DNA from: Mycolicibacterium flavescens
GTDB taxonomy: Bacteria > Actinomycetota > Actinomycetes > Mycobacteriales > Mycobacteriaceae
NCBI RefSeq assembly: GCF_001722335.1
Contig: NZ_MIHA01000001.1
Coordinates: forward strand, 1 to 64,000
Length of the DNA: 64,000 bases
Reading direction: 5' to 3'
In this document: piece by piece, positions 26,366 through 34,748 of the stretch
Position numbering within the stretch: the first letter of the stretch is position 1
Layout: each line of letters begins with the position of its first letter
Program-made: the position numbers and the translations under genes
The notes under the pieces: generated by a model
Database searches by the model: none
The model's input: only the letters and a program-made list of their open reading frames with translations
Told to the model about the DNA's origin: nothing

Positions 26366-27910
26366 ATGGCTCAGGACAGTGCGCAGGACAAGAGAAAGAG
26401 TTCGGGCGGCGTCACCTACAGCCAGGCGGGTGAGGGCTACTTCGAGAAACGTCAGCTCAAGCGCACCGCGGGCTTCTGGGGGCTGTGGGGCATCGGCGTC
26501 GCGGCCGTCATCTCCGGCGACTTCTCCGGCTGGAACTTCGGCATCGGCGCGGCCGGCTGGGGCGGGCTGGCGATCGCCTCCGTCGTCATCGTGATCATGT
26601 ACTTCGGCATGCTCTTCTCGATCGGCGAGATGTCGGCGGCCATGCCGCACACCGGCGGCGCCTACTCGTTCGCCCGCGCCGCGATGGGACCGTGGGGCGG
26701 TTTCGTCACCGGATTCGCCGAGACCATCGAATACGTGTTCACCACCGCGGTGATCGTGTTCTTCTCCGCGTCCTACGCCAACGCCGTCACGACCGACCTG
26801 TTCAACCTCTCCCTGCCGATGTGGGTGTGGTGGATCATCCTGTACGCGATCTTCGTCGGGCTGAACTCGTGGGGCGCGGAGATCTCGTTCAAGTTCGCGC
26901 TCGTGGTGGCGATCATCTCGATCGGCATCCTGGTGCTGTTCGGCATCCTCGCCGTCGCCAACGGCGCGGTGGACTTCAGCAGGCTGTTCGACATCGCGCC
27001 GGACCCGGCCGCCGCGGGGTCCTCGGAGTTCCTGCCGTTCGGCTGGATCGCGATCCTCTACGCGATGCCGTTCGCGATGTGGTTCTTCCTCGGTATCGAG
27101 GAGCTGCCGCTGGCCGCCGAGGAAGCGCACGAACCGGCCCGCGACATCCCGCGCGCCGGCATCTGGGGGCTGATCACGCTGATCGGCTGCGGCGCGATCG
27201 TGTTCTTCCTCAACCCGGCGGTGACCGGGTCCGAGGCGTTGGGCAGCTCCGACGAACCGCTGCTCGACGGTTTCCGCGCGTTCCTGCCCGGCAACCTCGC
27301 CGCGGTGCTGTCGGCGTTCGCGCTGATCGGCCTGCTGGCCAGCCTGCAGGGCATCATGTACGCCTACGGCCGCAACATGTACTCGTTGAGCCGCGCCGGC
27401 TACTACCCGAAGACGTTGTCGCTGACCGGATCCCGGCAGACGCCGTACGTCGCGTTGCTGGTGGGCGCGGTCATCGGCTTCGTCGCGCTGCTCATCGTCA
27501 ACTACAACGAGGGCGCCGGCGCGGTGGTGCTGAACATCGCGGTGTGGGGCGCGGTGCTGGCGTACGGGCTGCAGATGATCTCGTTCCTGCTGCTGCGCCG
27601 CAGGTTCCCCAACGCGCGGCGACCGTGGGTCAGCCCGACCGGCAACTGGGGCGCGGTCGTCGCGCTGGTGATCGCCGCGGTGACGTTCGTCGGCGTCCTC
27701 GTCAACCCCGACTACCGGCCCGCGGTCATCGCGATCGTCATCTTCTACATCCTGGGTCTGCTGGTGTTCGGCGTCTACGGACGCCACCGCCTGGTGCTCT
27801 CGCCCGAGGAGGAATACGCGGTCACCGGCGGCCTGCACGGCTACGACCCGGACGCCGAGGGCCTCGGCGGCACCATCGAGGACGAGATCCTCAAGGGCCA
27901 CACCGACTGA
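26366..27910 (+). CDS. Ethanolamine / amino-acid permease, APC superfamily
   Basis: A 514 aa inner-membrane transporter with about 12 hydrophobic helices. The opening segment GFWGLWGIGVAAVISGDFSG followed by WNFGIGAAGWGGL, and MPHTGGAYSFARAAMGPWGG with FAETIEYVFTTAVIVFF, match my memory of the ethanolamine permease (Eat) family, and GIEELPLAAEEAHEPARDIP is typical. ATG 26366 has GAAGGAG just upstream. It is divergent from glnA4, absent from the tuberculosis arrangement I recall, and gives this locus its own uptake system. Import of ethanolamine or a related short amine is the best guess; an amino acid is possible. Confidence 0.85.
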   Translation: MAQDSAQDKRKSSGGVTYSQAGEGYFEKRQLKRTAGFWGLWGIGVAAVISGDFSGWNFGIGAAGWGGLAIASVVIVIMYFGMLFSIGEMSAAMPHTGGAYSFARAAMGPWGGFVTGFAETIEYVFTTAVIVFFSASYANAVTTDLFNLSLPMWVWWIILYAIFVGLNSWGAEISFKFALVVAIISIGILVLFGILAVANGAVDFSRLFDIAPDPAAAGSSEFLPFGWIAILYAMPFAMWFFLGIEELPLAAEEAHEPARDIPRAGIWGLITLIGCGAIVFFLNPAVTGSEALGSSDEPLLDGFRAFLPGNLAAVLSAFALIGLLASLQGIMYAYGRNMYSLSRAGYYPKTLSLTGSRQTPYVALLVGAVIGFVALLIVNYNEGAGAVVLNIAVWGAVLAYGLQMISFLLLRRRFPNARRPWVSPTGNWGAVVALVIAAVTFVGVLVNPDYRPAVIAIVIFYILGLLVFGVYGRHRLVLSPEEEYAVTGGLHGYDPDAEGLGGTIEDEILKGHTD

Positions 27911-28016
27911 GCCTGGGCGCGCGGCGAGGTCAAACCCGCCCGTGAGCAGCGCAAAGTAGAGCCAGGTCACACCCGCACCAGGTTTCATCAGCTTCCACAG
28001 GGGTACTGTCGAAGGC

Positions 28017-29822
28017 GTGTGTGGAGCCACCGGCGAGGTGCGTCTCGACGGCCTGACGCCTGACATTGCAGCGGTCTCGGCGATGGCCGAGGCGATGACC
28101 CCCAGAGGTCCGGACTCGGCGGGCGCCTGGTCGCAAGGCAGGGTCGCCCTCGGACACCGTCGCCTGAAGATCATCGACCTGACAGAAGCCGGCGGTCAGC
28201 CCATGCTCGACTCCGAGCTGGGGTTGGCGGTGGCGTGGAACGGCTGCATCTACAACTACAAGCAGCTGCGCCGCGAGCTCAGCGAGCAGGGCTACCGGTT
28301 CTTCTCGCACAGCGACACCGAGGTGCTGCTCAAGGCCTACCACCACTGGGGTGACCGGTTCGTCGACCGGCTCTACGGCATGTTCGCGTTCGCGATCGTC
28401 GAACGCGACAGCGGCCGGGTGCTGCTCGGCCGCGACCGGCTCGGCATCAAGCCGCTGTACCTGACCCAGACCCCGAAGCGGATCCGGTTCGCCTCGTCGC
28501 TGCCTGCGCTGCTCGCCGGCGGGGACGTCGACACCCGGATCGACTCGGTGGCGCTGCACCACTACATGACGTTCCACTCGGTGGTGCCCGCGCCGCGCAC
28601 GATTCTGCGCGGGGTCACCAAGGTGCCGCCGGCGTCGCTGGTGGCCATCGAGCCCGATGGCCGCACCATCACCACGACGTACTGGGAGCCCGACTTCAGC
28701 CGCCGCGCCGACCGCGCCGACTGGTCCGAACGCGACTGGGAGGACGCCGTTCTCGAGTCGCTGCGGGTCGCCGTGGACCGCAGGCTCGTCGCCGACGTAC
28801 CGGTCGGCTGCCTGCTGTCGGGCGGGGTCGACTCCAGTCTGATCGTCGGGCTGCTCGCCGAGGCCGGCCAGCACGGGCTGGCGACCTTCTCGATCGGCTT
28901 CGAGTCGGTCGGCGGTGTGGCCGGCGACGAGTTCAAGTACTCCGACATCATCGCCGAGCGGTTCGGCACCGACCACCACCAGATCCGCATCGGCACCGAA
29001 CGGATGCTGCCCGCCCTCGACGGCGCGATCGGGGCGATGAGCGAACCGATGGTCAGCCACGACTGCGTGGCGTTCTATCTGCTCAGCCAGGAAGTCGCCA
29101 AGCACGTGAAGGTCGTGCAGTCCGGGCAGGGCGCCGACGAGGTGTTCGCCGGCTACCACTGGTACCCGCCGCTCGGCGAACCCGACGCGACGACCGTCGA
29201 CGGCGCGGTGGCCCGCTACCGCAAGGCGTTCTTCGACCGCGACCGCGGCGGCTACGACGCGCTGATCTCGCCGTCGTACGCCGTCGACGGTGACCCGAGC
29301 CTGGACTTCGTCACCGAGCATTTCGCGCGCGCGGGCGCCGAGACCGGCGTCGACCGCGGGTTGCGCCTCGACACGACGGTGATGCTCGTCGACGACCCGG
29401 TCAAGCGGGTGGACAACATGACGATGGCGTGGGGCCTGGAGGGCCGGGTGCCGTTCCTCGACCACGAGCTCGTCGAGCTGGCCGCCACCTGCCCGCCCGA
29501 GCTCAAGGTCGCCCACGAAGGCAAGGGTGTACTGAAACAGGCTGCCCGACAGGTCATTCCGTCCGAGGTCATCGATCGGCCGAAAGGTTACTTCCCGGTG
29601 CCTGCGCTGACTCATCTCGAAGGGCCCTACCTGGACATGGTGCGCGACGCGCTGTACGCGCCGGCCGCCAAGGAGCGCGGCCTGTTCCGGCCGGAGGCGG
29701 TCGACCGGTTGCTCGCCGACCCGAACGGCCGGCTCACCCCGCTGCGCGGTAACGAACTGTGGCAGATCGCCCTGCTGGAGCTGTGGTTGCAGCGGCACGG
29801 GGTGTCGGGGCCCGCGGCATGA
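28017..29822 (+). CDS. N-acetylglutaminylglutamine amidotransferase (AsnB/AsnO family)
   Basis: A 601 aa glutamine-dependent amidotransferase. The N-terminal Ntn glutaminase begins Met-Cys-Gly (Cys2 nucleophile) with TPRGPDSAGAW and VAWNGCIYNYKQL. The C-terminal synthetase domain has the PP-loop LLSGGVDSSLIVGLL near residue 265, SGQGADEVFAGYHWY and GLEGRVPFLDHELVELA. It is longer than the region needed for plain asparagine synthesis and overlaps by ATGA a GNAT/ATP-grasp gene, the diagnostic pair for the osmolyte N-acetylglutaminylglutamine amide. It would amidate the dipeptide's terminal carboxylate. The start is GTG 28017. Confidence 0.88.
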   Translation: MCGATGEVRLDGLTPDIAAVSAMAEAMTPRGPDSAGAWSQGRVALGHRRLKIIDLTEAGGQPMLDSELGLAVAWNGCIYNYKQLRRELSEQGYRFFSHSDTEVLLKAYHHWGDRFVDRLYGMFAFAIVERDSGRVLLGRDRLGIKPLYLTQTPKRIRFASSLPALLAGGDVDTRIDSVALHHYMTFHSVVPAPRTILRGVTKVPPASLVAIEPDGRTITTTYWEPDFSRRADRADWSERDWEDAVLESLRVAVDRRLVADVPVGCLLSGGVDSSLIVGLLAEAGQHGLATFSIGFESVGGVAGDEFKYSDIIAERFGTDHHQIRIGTERMLPALDGAIGAMSEPMVSHDCVAFYLLSQEVAKHVKVVQSGQGADEVFAGYHWYPPLGEPDATTVDGAVARYRKAFFDRDRGGYDALISPSYAVDGDPSLDFVTEHFARAGAETGVDRGLRLDTTVMLVDDPVKRVDNMTMAWGLEGRVPFLDHELVELAATCPPELKVAHEGKGVLKQAARQVIPSEVIDRPKGYFPVPALTHLEGPYLDMVRDALYAPAAKERGLFRPEAVDRLLADPNGRLTPLRGNELWQIALLELWLQRHGVSGPAA

Positions 29823-31600
29823 CGACCATCGACCCGGACCAAACGGGGGCCATCGACCAGACGGAGGCCATCACCCTCGGACTGCACGACGCCTCACCGC
29901 AACATCTGGTCGACAAGATGGCCGACGACGTCGTCGTCGAGATGGGTTGGGGACGGCTCATTTTCGGGCAGACATTCGCCGATCCGGCAACCCTGGCCGA
30001 GGTGCTGCGCCAGGAGAGCCTGGGCCGACGCGACATCTGCATGTACGCCCGCGAACCGCACGTGCTGGTGTCGATGGCGCCCGCCGAACTGTTCATCGAC
30101 CCCAGCCACACCTACCGGCTGCGGTTCACCGACGACGACCCGAAGGCCTCCGAGCCGACCGGCTTCTCGGTGCGCGCGCTGCAGAGCGCCGACGACGCCG
30201 ACGAGATGAACCGCGTGTACGTGCGCTGCGGGATGGTGCCGGCACCGGTCGAACGGCTCTGGCAGAACCATCTCGAACAAGATGCTGTCGACTACCTCGT
30301 CGCGGTGCGCGACGACGACGGCAGCGTGCTGGGCACCGTCACCGGCGTCGACCACAAACGGCTGTTCTCCGACCCGGAGAACGGGTCGAGCCTGTGGACG
30401 CTGGCCGTCGACCCCACCACCAGCCTGCCCGGTGTCGGCGCCGCGCTGACCCGCGCGCTGGCCGCCATCTACCGCGACCGCGGCCGCGCCTACATGGACC
30501 TGTCGGTCAGCCACGACAACTCCGCGGCGATCTCGCTCTACGAGAAGCTCGGCTTCGAGCGGGTGCCCGTGATGGCGGTCAAACGCAAGAACGCCATCAA
30601 CGAACCGCTGTTCACCCATCCCCCCGAGACCGTCGAGGATCTCAATCCGTACGCCCGGATCATCGCCGACGAGGCCATGCGCCGCGGGATCTGGGTGGAG
30701 GTGCTCGACGCCGAGGCCGGGGAGATGCGGCTGTCGCACGGCGGGCGCACCGTCATCACCCGGGAATCGTTGTCGGAGTTCACCTCCGCGGTCGCGATGG
30801 CCCGCTGCGACGACAAGCGGCTGACCCGCCGGCTGGTGGCCGAGGCCGGGATCGCGGTGCCCAAGGGCCGGTTGGCCACGTTCGACGAGCAGGACCACGC
30901 GTTCCTCGAGGAGGTCGGCGACGTGGTGGTCAAACCGACCCGCGGCGAGCAGGGCAAGGGCATCACCGTCGGCGTCAACAGCGCCGCGGAACTGGACGCC
31001 GCGCTGGCCCGGGCACGCGAGGAGCATCCGCACGTGCTGATCGAACAGCGCGCGCCCGGCGACGATCTGCGGCTCGTCGTCATCGACGGCAAGGTGGTGG
31101 CCGCCGCGCTGCGCAAGCCCGCCGAGGTCGTCGGCACCGGGCACCACACCATCCGCGAGCTGATCGAGGCGCAGAGCCGACGGCGGGCCGCGGCCACCGG
31201 CGGCGAGTCCCGCATCCCGATCGACGCGGTCACCGAATCGACAGTCGCCGAGGCGGGTTGGTCGTTCGACGACGTGCTGCCCGAGGGACAGCGCCTGCGG
31301 GTGCGTCGCACCGCGAACCTGCATCAGGGCGGCACGATCCACGACGTCACCGCGAAGGTGAACCCGCACCTGTGCGAGGTCGCGGTCAAATCGGCCGAGG
31401 CCATCGGCATCCCGGTCACCGGGATCGACCTGCTGGTGCCCGACGTGACCGATCAGGAGTACGTCTTCATCGAGGCCAACGAGCGGCCCGGGCTGGCCAA
31501 CCACGAGCCGCAGCCGACGGCAAAAGCGTTCGTGGACTTCCTGTTTCCGGGCAGCCCCGCGCTGCCGCAGGCGTGGACACCGGAAGAGGCGCCGGTCTAG
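29819..31600 (+). CDS. ngg: N-acetylglutaminylglutamine synthetase, GNAT plus ATP-grasp fusion
   Basis: A 593 aa two-domain enzyme. An N-terminal GNAT acetyltransferase domain (about 120-260) includes LAVDPTTSLPGVGAALTRAL and DNSAAISLYEKLGFERVPV. A C-terminal ATP-grasp ligase follows (about 300-580): VVVKPTRGEQGKGITVGVN, VLIEQRAPGDDLRLVVIDGK, VFIEANERPGLANHEP. This fusion is the known Ngg architecture, acetylating glutamine and condensing it with a second glutamine. ATG 29819 overlaps the stop of the amidotransferase. The peptidase often accompanying the pathway in Proteobacteria is not nearby. An osmotic-stress role is inferred. Confidence 0.88.
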   Translation: MTTIDPDQTGAIDQTEAITLGLHDASPQHLVDKMADDVVVEMGWGRLIFGQTFADPATLAEVLRQESLGRRDICMYAREPHVLVSMAPAELFIDPSHTYRLRFTDDDPKASEPTGFSVRALQSADDADEMNRVYVRCGMVPAPVERLWQNHLEQDAVDYLVAVRDDDGSVLGTVTGVDHKRLFSDPENGSSLWTLAVDPTTSLPGVGAALTRALAAIYRDRGRAYMDLSVSHDNSAAISLYEKLGFERVPVMAVKRKNAINEPLFTHPPETVEDLNPYARIIADEAMRRGIWVEVLDAEAGEMRLSHGGRTVITRESLSEFTSAVAMARCDDKRLTRRLVAEAGIAVPKGRLATFDEQDHAFLEEVGDVVVKPTRGEQGKGITVGVNSAAELDAALARAREEHPHVLIEQRAPGDDLRLVVIDGKVVAAALRKPAEVVGTGHHTIRELIEAQSRRRAAATGGESRIPIDAVTESTVAEAGWSFDDVLPEGQRLRVRRTANLHQGGTIHDVTAKVNPHLCEVAVKSAEAIGIPVTGIDLLVPDVTDQEYVFIEANERPGLANHEPQPTAKAFVDFLFPGSPALPQAWTPEEAPV

Positions 31601-32164
31601 TCACCAGGTGCTGGTGCGCATCACGATCTCGGCGGCCAGTTGCGCGGTGGATTCCTGCGCGTTCCGTCGGCCGAGTAGCTCGACCACCCGGTAGTCGCCG
31701 TACACGAAGCGCTGGCTGGCCCTGGCGACCGCGCGGGCGGCCGGGCCGCTGACCAGCGCGGTGGTGTTCATCTCGACCGGCGGGCAGTGCTCGTCGCGGA
31801 TGACGCCGGCGCCGTCGGCCACCCGCGGATGCCCGCGGTCGATCACCACCAGCCCGATGAACCGGTCGAGGCGGGTGGCGGCCAGTTCCCAGGCCAGCTC
31901 ACCGCCGATCCGGTCGCCGACGAGCAGCGCCCATTTGATGTCGAGGGCGTCGAGGATCGCGACCACCGACTTGGCGGTCAGCCGCGGGTCGGGCGGGACC
32001 ACGACCGTGCGCAGCGAGGCGGTGTGCAGGCGTTGGCAGACGGCGTCGTAGGCCACCGGCGACTGGTGGGCCGCACCGAGCAGCACGACCACCGAACCCG
32101 TGTCGGGGCCGGTGACGCTGACGGGCACGGTGATTCCCTCGACCGTGACCGTGGTGGATGGCAT
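31601..32164 (-). CDS. Degenerate, short alpha/beta-hydrolase-fold protein
   Basis: A 187 aa protein with the N-terminal half of an alpha/beta hydrolase: VVVLLGAAHQSPVAYD, then strand-turn-helix ALLVGDRIGGELAWELA where an active enzyme would have GxSxG. The expected Ser is Arg, and the residue before it is Asp. The cap domain is missing and no His is found in the usual C-terminal place. It is therefore probably a catalytically dead relative, with a binding or structural role, or a decaying gene. It converges directly on ngg (adjacent stops). No partner is apparent. Confidence 0.65.
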   Translation of the reverse strand: MPSTTVTVEGITVPVSVTGPDTGSVVVLLGAAHQSPVAYDAVCQRLHTASLRTVVVPPDPRLTAKSVVAILDALDIKWALLVGDRIGGELAWELAATRLDRFIGLVVIDRGHPRVADGAGVIRDEHCPPVEMNTTALVSGPAARAVARASQRFVYGDYRVVELLGRRNAQESTAQLAAEIVMRTSTW

Positions 32165-32226
32165 TGGGCCACGCTACAGCGGCCGATCGGGTGCCGGAGC
32201 CGTTTCGCGGTCAGTGAACGCCGGGG

Positions 32227-32886
32227 TCAGGCCGCGGCGATGCGGTCGGCCTGGCGGGCGGCGATGTCCAGAAAGGTCTGCGGCAGCGAGCCTTTGACCG
32301 TGACCGACGGGTTGGGGGTCGGGAACGCGATGCCGTAGACCGCCATGGCCCCGACGTTTTCGAACGAGAAGTACACGCTGTTGTCGGCGCCGGCGAGCCG
32401 CATCGTCTGCTGGTAGACCAGCGCGTCGGCGCGCGGTGACGGCATCCGGTTGGTGGTCATCGGGATGCCGGGCGACGACGGGTCGAAGTAGGTCTCGAAC
32501 GTCGCGCACCGCTCGGCCGCGGCGGCCAGCCGGTCGAGGTCCAGCGGCCAGGTCAGCACGGTGAAGACCATCCGGGCGCCGTCGTAGGCGACGACGTACT
32601 CGGCCGCACTGCCCGCGCCGCGTTCGGCGGACTCAGCGATCACCCGGGTCAACGCGTCCGAGCAGCCGGCGGGTTTGGACAGCATCGCCGGTGGTCCGCC
32701 TGCACCGTCGGCTTGGCCGGGTTCGCGGGTGATGCGGTCGTACTGGACACCGGGCGGGAAGTCCCCGGCGGTGAGCACGGCGCGCTCGAGTCGGGCGCCG
32801 GGCCAGGTGGCGGCGCCCGTCACGGTGTGGCCGCATCCGCTGACGACGAGCAGCAGAACGGCCGCGGCCGCAAACCGCCTGACCAT
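32227..32886 (-). CDS. Putative mycobacterial lipoprotein (DUF5642-like)
   Basis: A 219 aa protein from ATG 32886 with a signal peptide MVRRFAAAAVLLLVVSGC, lipobox VSGC and lipidated Cys18. GTG 32895 is a slightly longer alternative start. The mature part is a single globular domain with two or more Cys residues (CSDALTRVIAES and ERCATFETYF) that may form a disulfide. It resembles lipoproteins annotated as DUF5642 in mycobacteria, recalled with limited certainty. Cell-envelope location is confident; the function is unknown. It stands alone between two short gaps. Confidence 0.75.
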   Translation of the reverse strand: MVRRFAAAAVLLLVVSGCGHTVTGAATWPGARLERAVLTAGDFPPGVQYDRITREPGQADGAGGPPAMLSKPAGCSDALTRVIAESAERGAGSAAEYVVAYDGARMVFTVLTWPLDLDRLAAAAERCATFETYFDPSSPGIPMTTNRMPSPRADALVYQQTMRLAGADNSVYFSFENVGAMAVYGIAFPTPNPSVTVKGSLPQTFLDIAARQADRIAAA

Positions 32887-32916
32887 GGCGCCCACACTAC
32901 CTACCGCCGACTCTCG

Positions 32917-33645
32917 TCAGCGGCAGGTGTAGCCGCCGTCGATCGGCAGGCAGACGCCGGTGATCATCGCCGCGTCGTCGCTGAGCAGAAACACGATCGG
33001 CCCGGCGATCTCGTCCTCGGTGGCCCACCGGCCGAGCGGCATCTGCGCCAGGAACGGCGGGCCGACCTCGGGGTGACCCCAGTGCGACGCCGACATCTCG
33101 GTCATCACGACCGTCGGGTTGACGCTGTTGACCCGGATGTTGTGCGGACCGAGTTCCAGCGCGCTGACCCGGGTGATGTTGTCCACCGCGGCCTTCGACG
33201 ACCCGTAGGAGATGTGTCCCGGCAACGCCACCAGGCTGGCCTGACTCGACACATTGACGATCGCGCCGCCGCGCCCGCGTTGGATCATCCCCGGCGCGAC
33301 GTGTTTGATGACCAGCAGGCTGCCACGCGCGTTGATGCTGATGACCTTGTCGAACACCGCGATATCGGTGTCCTGCGGCGTGGCGATCTCCCCGCCGAAG
33401 CCCCCGCAGTTGACCACGCCGTCGACCGGCAGACCCGACACCGCGTCGCGGACGTCGTCCTCGGAGGTGAGGTCGAACGGCACCGGGTGCGCACCGGTCT
33501 CGTCGGCCAGCGCCGCCAACCCGTCGACGTTGCGGCCGCCGGCGTACACGGTCGCGCCGTCGGCGACCAGTCGGCGCACGGTCGCCGCGCCGATACCGCC
33601 GGTCGCCCCCGTGACCAGAACTGCCCGTCCGGTGAAATCAGCCAC
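32917..33645 (-). CDS. SDR oxidoreductase, L-xylulose/carbonyl reductase-like
   Basis: A 242 aa SDR with GATGGIGAATVRRL, an AGGRN after strand 2 (Arg suggesting NADPH), catalytic VNVSSQASLVALPGHISYGS with YGSSK, and CLPIDGGYTCR at the end. The overall pattern (short length, VNCGG, ELGPHNIRVNSVNPTVVMT) resembles dicarbonyl/L-xylulose reductases that interconvert polyols and ketoses. It is divergent from a zinc polyol-type dehydrogenase 38 bp away, at the edge of the sugar island, which supports a role in polyol metabolism. The precise substrate cannot be read. Confidence 0.82.
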   Translation of the reverse strand: MADFTGRAVLVTGATGGIGAATVRRLVADGATVYAGGRNVDGLAALADETGAHPVPFDLTSEDDVRDAVSGLPVDGVVNCGGFGGEIATPQDTDIAVFDKVISINARGSLLVIKHVAPGMIQRGRGGAIVNVSSQASLVALPGHISYGSSKAAVDNITRVSALELGPHNIRVNSVNPTVVMTEMSASHWGHPEVGPPFLAQMPLGRWATEDEIAGPIVFLLSDDAAMITGVCLPIDGGYTCR

Positions 33646-33683
33646 GCCTCATCATCACACGGCCTGCGGGTAGCGTCGAAAGC

Positions 33684-34748
33684 ATGAACGTTCCCGAGCG
33701 GATGCGCCGCGTCGTCGTCTCGTCGGGATCCATCGATGTCGTCGACTCCCCCACCCCGACACCCGCATCCGGTGAAGTGCTGGTGCGCTCGGTGGTCTCC
33801 GGGGTCTGCGGTTCCGACACGCACGCCGCCCACGGCCGCCACCCGTTCATCGCGCTGCCGTACCACCCCGGCCACGAGGTCGTCGGCGTCGTCGCGGCGC
33901 GCGGAGCCGACGTCGGTGGACTCGAGGCCGGCGGTGTCGAGGTCGGCGCCCGGGTGACCGTCGAACCCGACCTGCCCTGCTGGCGGTGCAAACAGTGCCG
34001 CGGCGGCAACGAGAACCTCTGCGAGAACCTGCAATTCTTCGGCTGCGGTTACGAGCAGGGCGGGATGGCCGACTTCTTCACCATCGCCGCCGACCGGGTC
34101 CACGTCGTTCCCGACGAGCTCGACTACCGCGCGGCGGCGCTGATCGAACCGCTGTCGACGCCGGTGCACGCGGTGCGCATCGCCGGCGACGTGCGCGACA
34201 AGGCCGTCGTGATCCTCGGCGCGGGCACCATCGGGCTGCTGGTGCTGGCGGTGGTGCGGGCCTACGGTGCGCGACGCGTCGTGGTCACCGACCCGCTGGC
34301 TGCCAAACGCGACCGCGCTGTGCGCCTGGGCGCCGATGCGGCGCTCGACGCGGCCGCCGCCGACGTCGTGACTCAGGCCCGGGATGCGCTCGGCGAGAGC
34401 GCCGACGTTGTATTCGACTGTGTGGCAGTCGAATCGACGGTCCGTTCAGCTGTCGCGATAGCCAGCAAGGGCGGCACGGTCGTCGTGGTGGGGGTGCCGA
34501 CGGGCGACGTGTCGATCCCGCTGGCGACCATCCAAGACCACCAGATCCGCATCCAGGGCAGCGCGACCTACCTGCCGCGCGACTACGCCGAGTCGATCCG
34601 CCTGCTCGCCGAGGGCGCGGTGGACGTCGACGAGATCGTCACCGCCCAGGTGCCGCTGGCGCGGGTCGCCGACGCGTACGCGCTGTCGTCGGGCGGTGAG
34701 CACGTCAAGGTGCTCGTCGGCATCCACGAGGACTTCCAGATCAGCTGA
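33684..34748 (+). CDS. Zinc-dependent alcohol (polyol-type) dehydrogenase
   Basis: A 354 aa medium-chain dehydrogenase of the sorbitol/threonine dehydrogenase type. The catalytic-zinc residues are seen as GVCGSDTHAAHG and YHPGHEVVGVV. The structural-zinc cysteines are CWRCKQCRGGNENLC, and the Rossmann motif is VVILGAGTIGLLVL with VVTDPLAAKRD favouring NAD. It likely oxidises a polyol to a ketose, the first step for the kinases nearby. The 3' end overlaps the convergent PfkB gene by 8 bp. Confidence 0.87.
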   Translation: MNVPERMRRVVVSSGSIDVVDSPTPTPASGEVLVRSVVSGVCGSDTHAAHGRHPFIALPYHPGHEVVGVVAARGADVGGLEAGGVEVGARVTVEPDLPCWRCKQCRGGNENLCENLQFFGCGYEQGGMADFFTIAADRVHVVPDELDYRAAALIEPLSTPVHAVRIAGDVRDKAVVILGAGTIGLLVLAVVRAYGARRVVVTDPLAAKRDRAVRLGADAALDAAAADVVTQARDALGESADVVFDCVAVESTVRSAVAIASKGGTVVVVGVPTGDVSIPLATIQDHQIRIQGSATYLPRDYAESIRLLAEGAVDVDEIVTAQVPLARVADAYALSSGGEHVKVLVGIHEDFQIS

